DNA of 42,672 nt from Magnetococcales bacterium (GTDB lineage Bacteria > Pseudomonadota > Magnetococcia > Magnetococcales > UBA8363): NCBI GenBank assembly GCA_002753515.1, contig PEAK01000034.1, positions 1 through 42,672 on the forward strand, in the 5' to 3' direction. Every line of letters begins with the position of its first letter. The first letter of the stretch is position 1. Positions 41,380-42,672 of this stretch are shown here, piece after piece. Made by a program: the position numbers and the translations under genes. The notes under the pieces were generated by a model that searched no databases, was not told where the DNA came from, and worked only from the letters and a program-made list of their open reading frames with translations.

Positions 41380-42621
41380 TTATTCTTTTTGCAATTTAAC
41401 ATCTACAATCTGGTCAACATGACCAAGATTTACCCATTGACGAATCGAATGAAATCCGGGCAGGCTGACTTCAATGTGATAACTTCCCTGAGGCAATTTC
41501 ATGCCTGGTTGATACCTGGGACTGATGTTGAGAATGCGTACCCGGGCTTCCTTGGGACTGGTCACAACCGTCAGACTGAAAAGATTGCCGGAGTTTCCCA
41601 TATCCACGGATTGGGGGGATGGCGGCGTTTGCAAAGGTTGCGGTTCTTGAAGGTTGGCCGCAGGTATCGGGGCTGGATGGACCGGCGTGGTCTCCGTGAC
41701 ATTCCGATCGCGGACTGATTGCCAAGATAGGCAGAATAAAAATGCCAGTAGCGAACTGACCAACAGGATGAGAATCAGGCAGCGTTTTTTCCGACCCAGC
41801 TTTATAAGGAATTGATGGGGTGACCGCGTTTGTGCCGCCTGTGCCTGCGTAGTGGCAAACTGGGTCTCCTCCGGCGCACGCAAATACTGCAACCACTCCG
41901 GGATATCTTTCGGACGCTGTTCGTAATCGATTGCCAATGCGCGATCAATGGCTGTCAGCAGGCGGGGAGAATAGCGTCCAGACAATGTTTTTGCCACTGA
42001 AACCATGGGGTCCGGACGATTGGCCATCAGTTCCTTGATTCTTTCCCCCGATGACGGCGGGGAGGAATTGGTCAGCATCTGAAACAATACCGTTCCCAAT
42101 GCATAGATATCGGTCCAGGGACCTTGATCCCCATCTTCCATAAACTGTTCCGGGGGGGCGTTGGCCGGTGTGGCGATGATCGTCATCTTTGCATCCCGCC
42201 CCTGATGCAGCATGAATTGCCGCGCCGCCCCGAAATCAAGCAATACCGGCTTACCATTGGAACGGATGATGATATTGGCCGGCTTGATGTCGCGATGAAT
42301 GATTTTTGCTGCGTGCATCAGATGGAGACCAGAACACAGATGTCGTATGAATCGAAATATCTCTTCGTTTGTAAAGCGCACCCCACGAAAAAAAGATTTA
42401 TGTTGTTTAATATACTTGGTCAAGTTGACGCCAATGACATACTCCATGACCAGATAGGCGGTCCCATTCGCCTTGAAAAAATGAAAAACGGACACAATGG
42501 AAGGGTGCTTGAAGTTGACCAATGTCTGACCTTCCAAGGCAAACCGCTCCATGCCAGCACCGGTCCGGAACTGTAGGAACACCACCGGCTTGAAAATGCG
42601 AGTGGGATCTTCTTCTCTTCT
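41380..42621 (-). CDS. Ser/Thr protein kinase with PEGA domain, 5' end missing
   Basis: A bacterial (PknB-like) Ser/Thr kinase read leftwards from the contig end. The catalytic core keeps HRDIKPANIII, LDFGAAR, APPEQF and GPWTDIYALGTVLF. The helix alpha-C region (MERFALEGQTLVNFKHPS) is present, but the glycine-rich loop and the VAIK lysine would lie beyond the window. A membrane helix (CLILILLVSSLLAFLF) follows the kinase domain and a PEGA domain ends the protein (VVTSPKEARVRIL, then YHIEVSLPGF), so the C-terminus is probably periplasmic. The frame opens after a stop at 42622-42624 inside the terminal repeat, so the true upstream coding sequence is either displaced or lost. No phosphatase gene is adjacent. 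Confidence 0.85.
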   Translation of the reverse strand, partial: RREEDPTRIFKPVVFLQFRTGAGMERFALEGQTLVNFKHPSIVSVFHFFKANGTAYLVMEYVIGVNLTKYIKQHKSFFRGVRFTNEEIFRFIRHLCSGLHLMHAAKIIHRDIKPANIIIRSNGKPVLLDFGAARQFMLHQGRDAKMTIIATPANAPPEQFMEDGDQGPWTDIYALGTVLFQMLTNSSPPSSGERIKELMANRPDPMVSVAKTLSGRYSPRLLTAIDRALAIDYEQRPKDIPEWLQYLRAPEETQFATTQAQAAQTRSPHQFLIKLGRKKRCLILILLVSSLLAFLFCLSWQSVRDRNVTETTPVHPAPIPAANLQEPQPLQTPPSPQSVDMGNSGNLFSLTVVTSPKEARVRILNISPRYQPGMKLPQGSYHIEVSLPGFHSIRQWVNLGHVDQIVDVKLQKE

Positions 42622-42672
42622 TCAAAAAATCAGATAAAGAAATCTTTTTTCTTCCCTCTTTTTTTTCTTTTC
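42552..42672. repeat. Right copy of the 121-bp perfect terminal inverted repeat
   Basis: Exact reverse complement of 1-121. It includes the first codons of the open kinase frame and then a low-complexity pyrimidine-rich end on the plus strand. See the left copy for interpretation. Confidence 0.9.

Overview
This window looks like a complete 42.7 kb contig from a Gram-negative proteobacterium. It has an rluC/rne divergent pair, RlmM, a TolC-type outer-membrane protein and a prepilin-type pseudopilin. The divergent marR-free layout, moderate GC content and two-ABC type I secretion operon would fit a deep-branching alphaproteobacterial lineage such as Magnetococcia, but that placement is a guess. 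No tRNA, rRNA or CRISPR array is visible. The first and last 121 bases are an exact inverted copy of each other. The left copy interrupts a transposase start and the right copy lies at the truncated 5' end of a kinase gene, so both contig ends probably stop at the same repeat or assembly-graph vertex.

Layout. 0.7-4.0 kb: a maltose-1-phosphate (GlgM-GlgE type) alpha-glucan operon closed by a strong terminator. 4.0-8.0 kb: an AtuA-like/DUF4387 pair, a membrane-anchored retropepsin-like protease, a ParA-like ATPase and a protein with 33-residue repeats. 8.0-12.1 kb: an accessory patch with a decayed insertion sequence, a ParA gene carrying two in-frame amber stops, an unrecognised fragment and a RhuM-family gene. 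12.2-17.7 kb: RNA housekeeping (rluC, rne, rlmM) plus a carboxymuconolactone decarboxylase-Rieske fusion. 17.7-24.4 kb: an FHA plus double cyclic-nucleotide-binding protein, a palindromic repeat, an amidase, an EAL-CBS-GGDEF protein, a pseudopilin and a deoxyhypusine synthase homologue. 24.7-28.1 kb: a three-domain LplT-PlsC-acyl-ACP synthetase fusion. 28.6-32.5 kb: small redox and sensory proteins (hemerythrin, cytochrome c', CopD-like membrane protein, pentapeptide-repeat protein, CNB-GGDEF cyclase). 32.5-41.0 kb: a complete type I secretion apparatus. 41.4 kb to the end: a 5'-truncated Ser/Thr kinase with a PEGA domain.

Most unusual region. The type I secretion locus has a TolC protein with a C-terminal SPOR-like domain, divergent from two consecutive ABC exporter genes and an HlyD-type adaptor with a roughly 370-residue repeat-bearing cytoplasmic extension. 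Both ABC subunits lack the LSGGQ signature, with Pro in place of the ATP-contacting Ser, and the first also lacks the H-loop His. No secretion substrate gene is visible. Two diguanylate-cyclase-type proteins, an FHA/CNB protein and the kinase point to a dense signalling environment around it, but a functional link is inference only.
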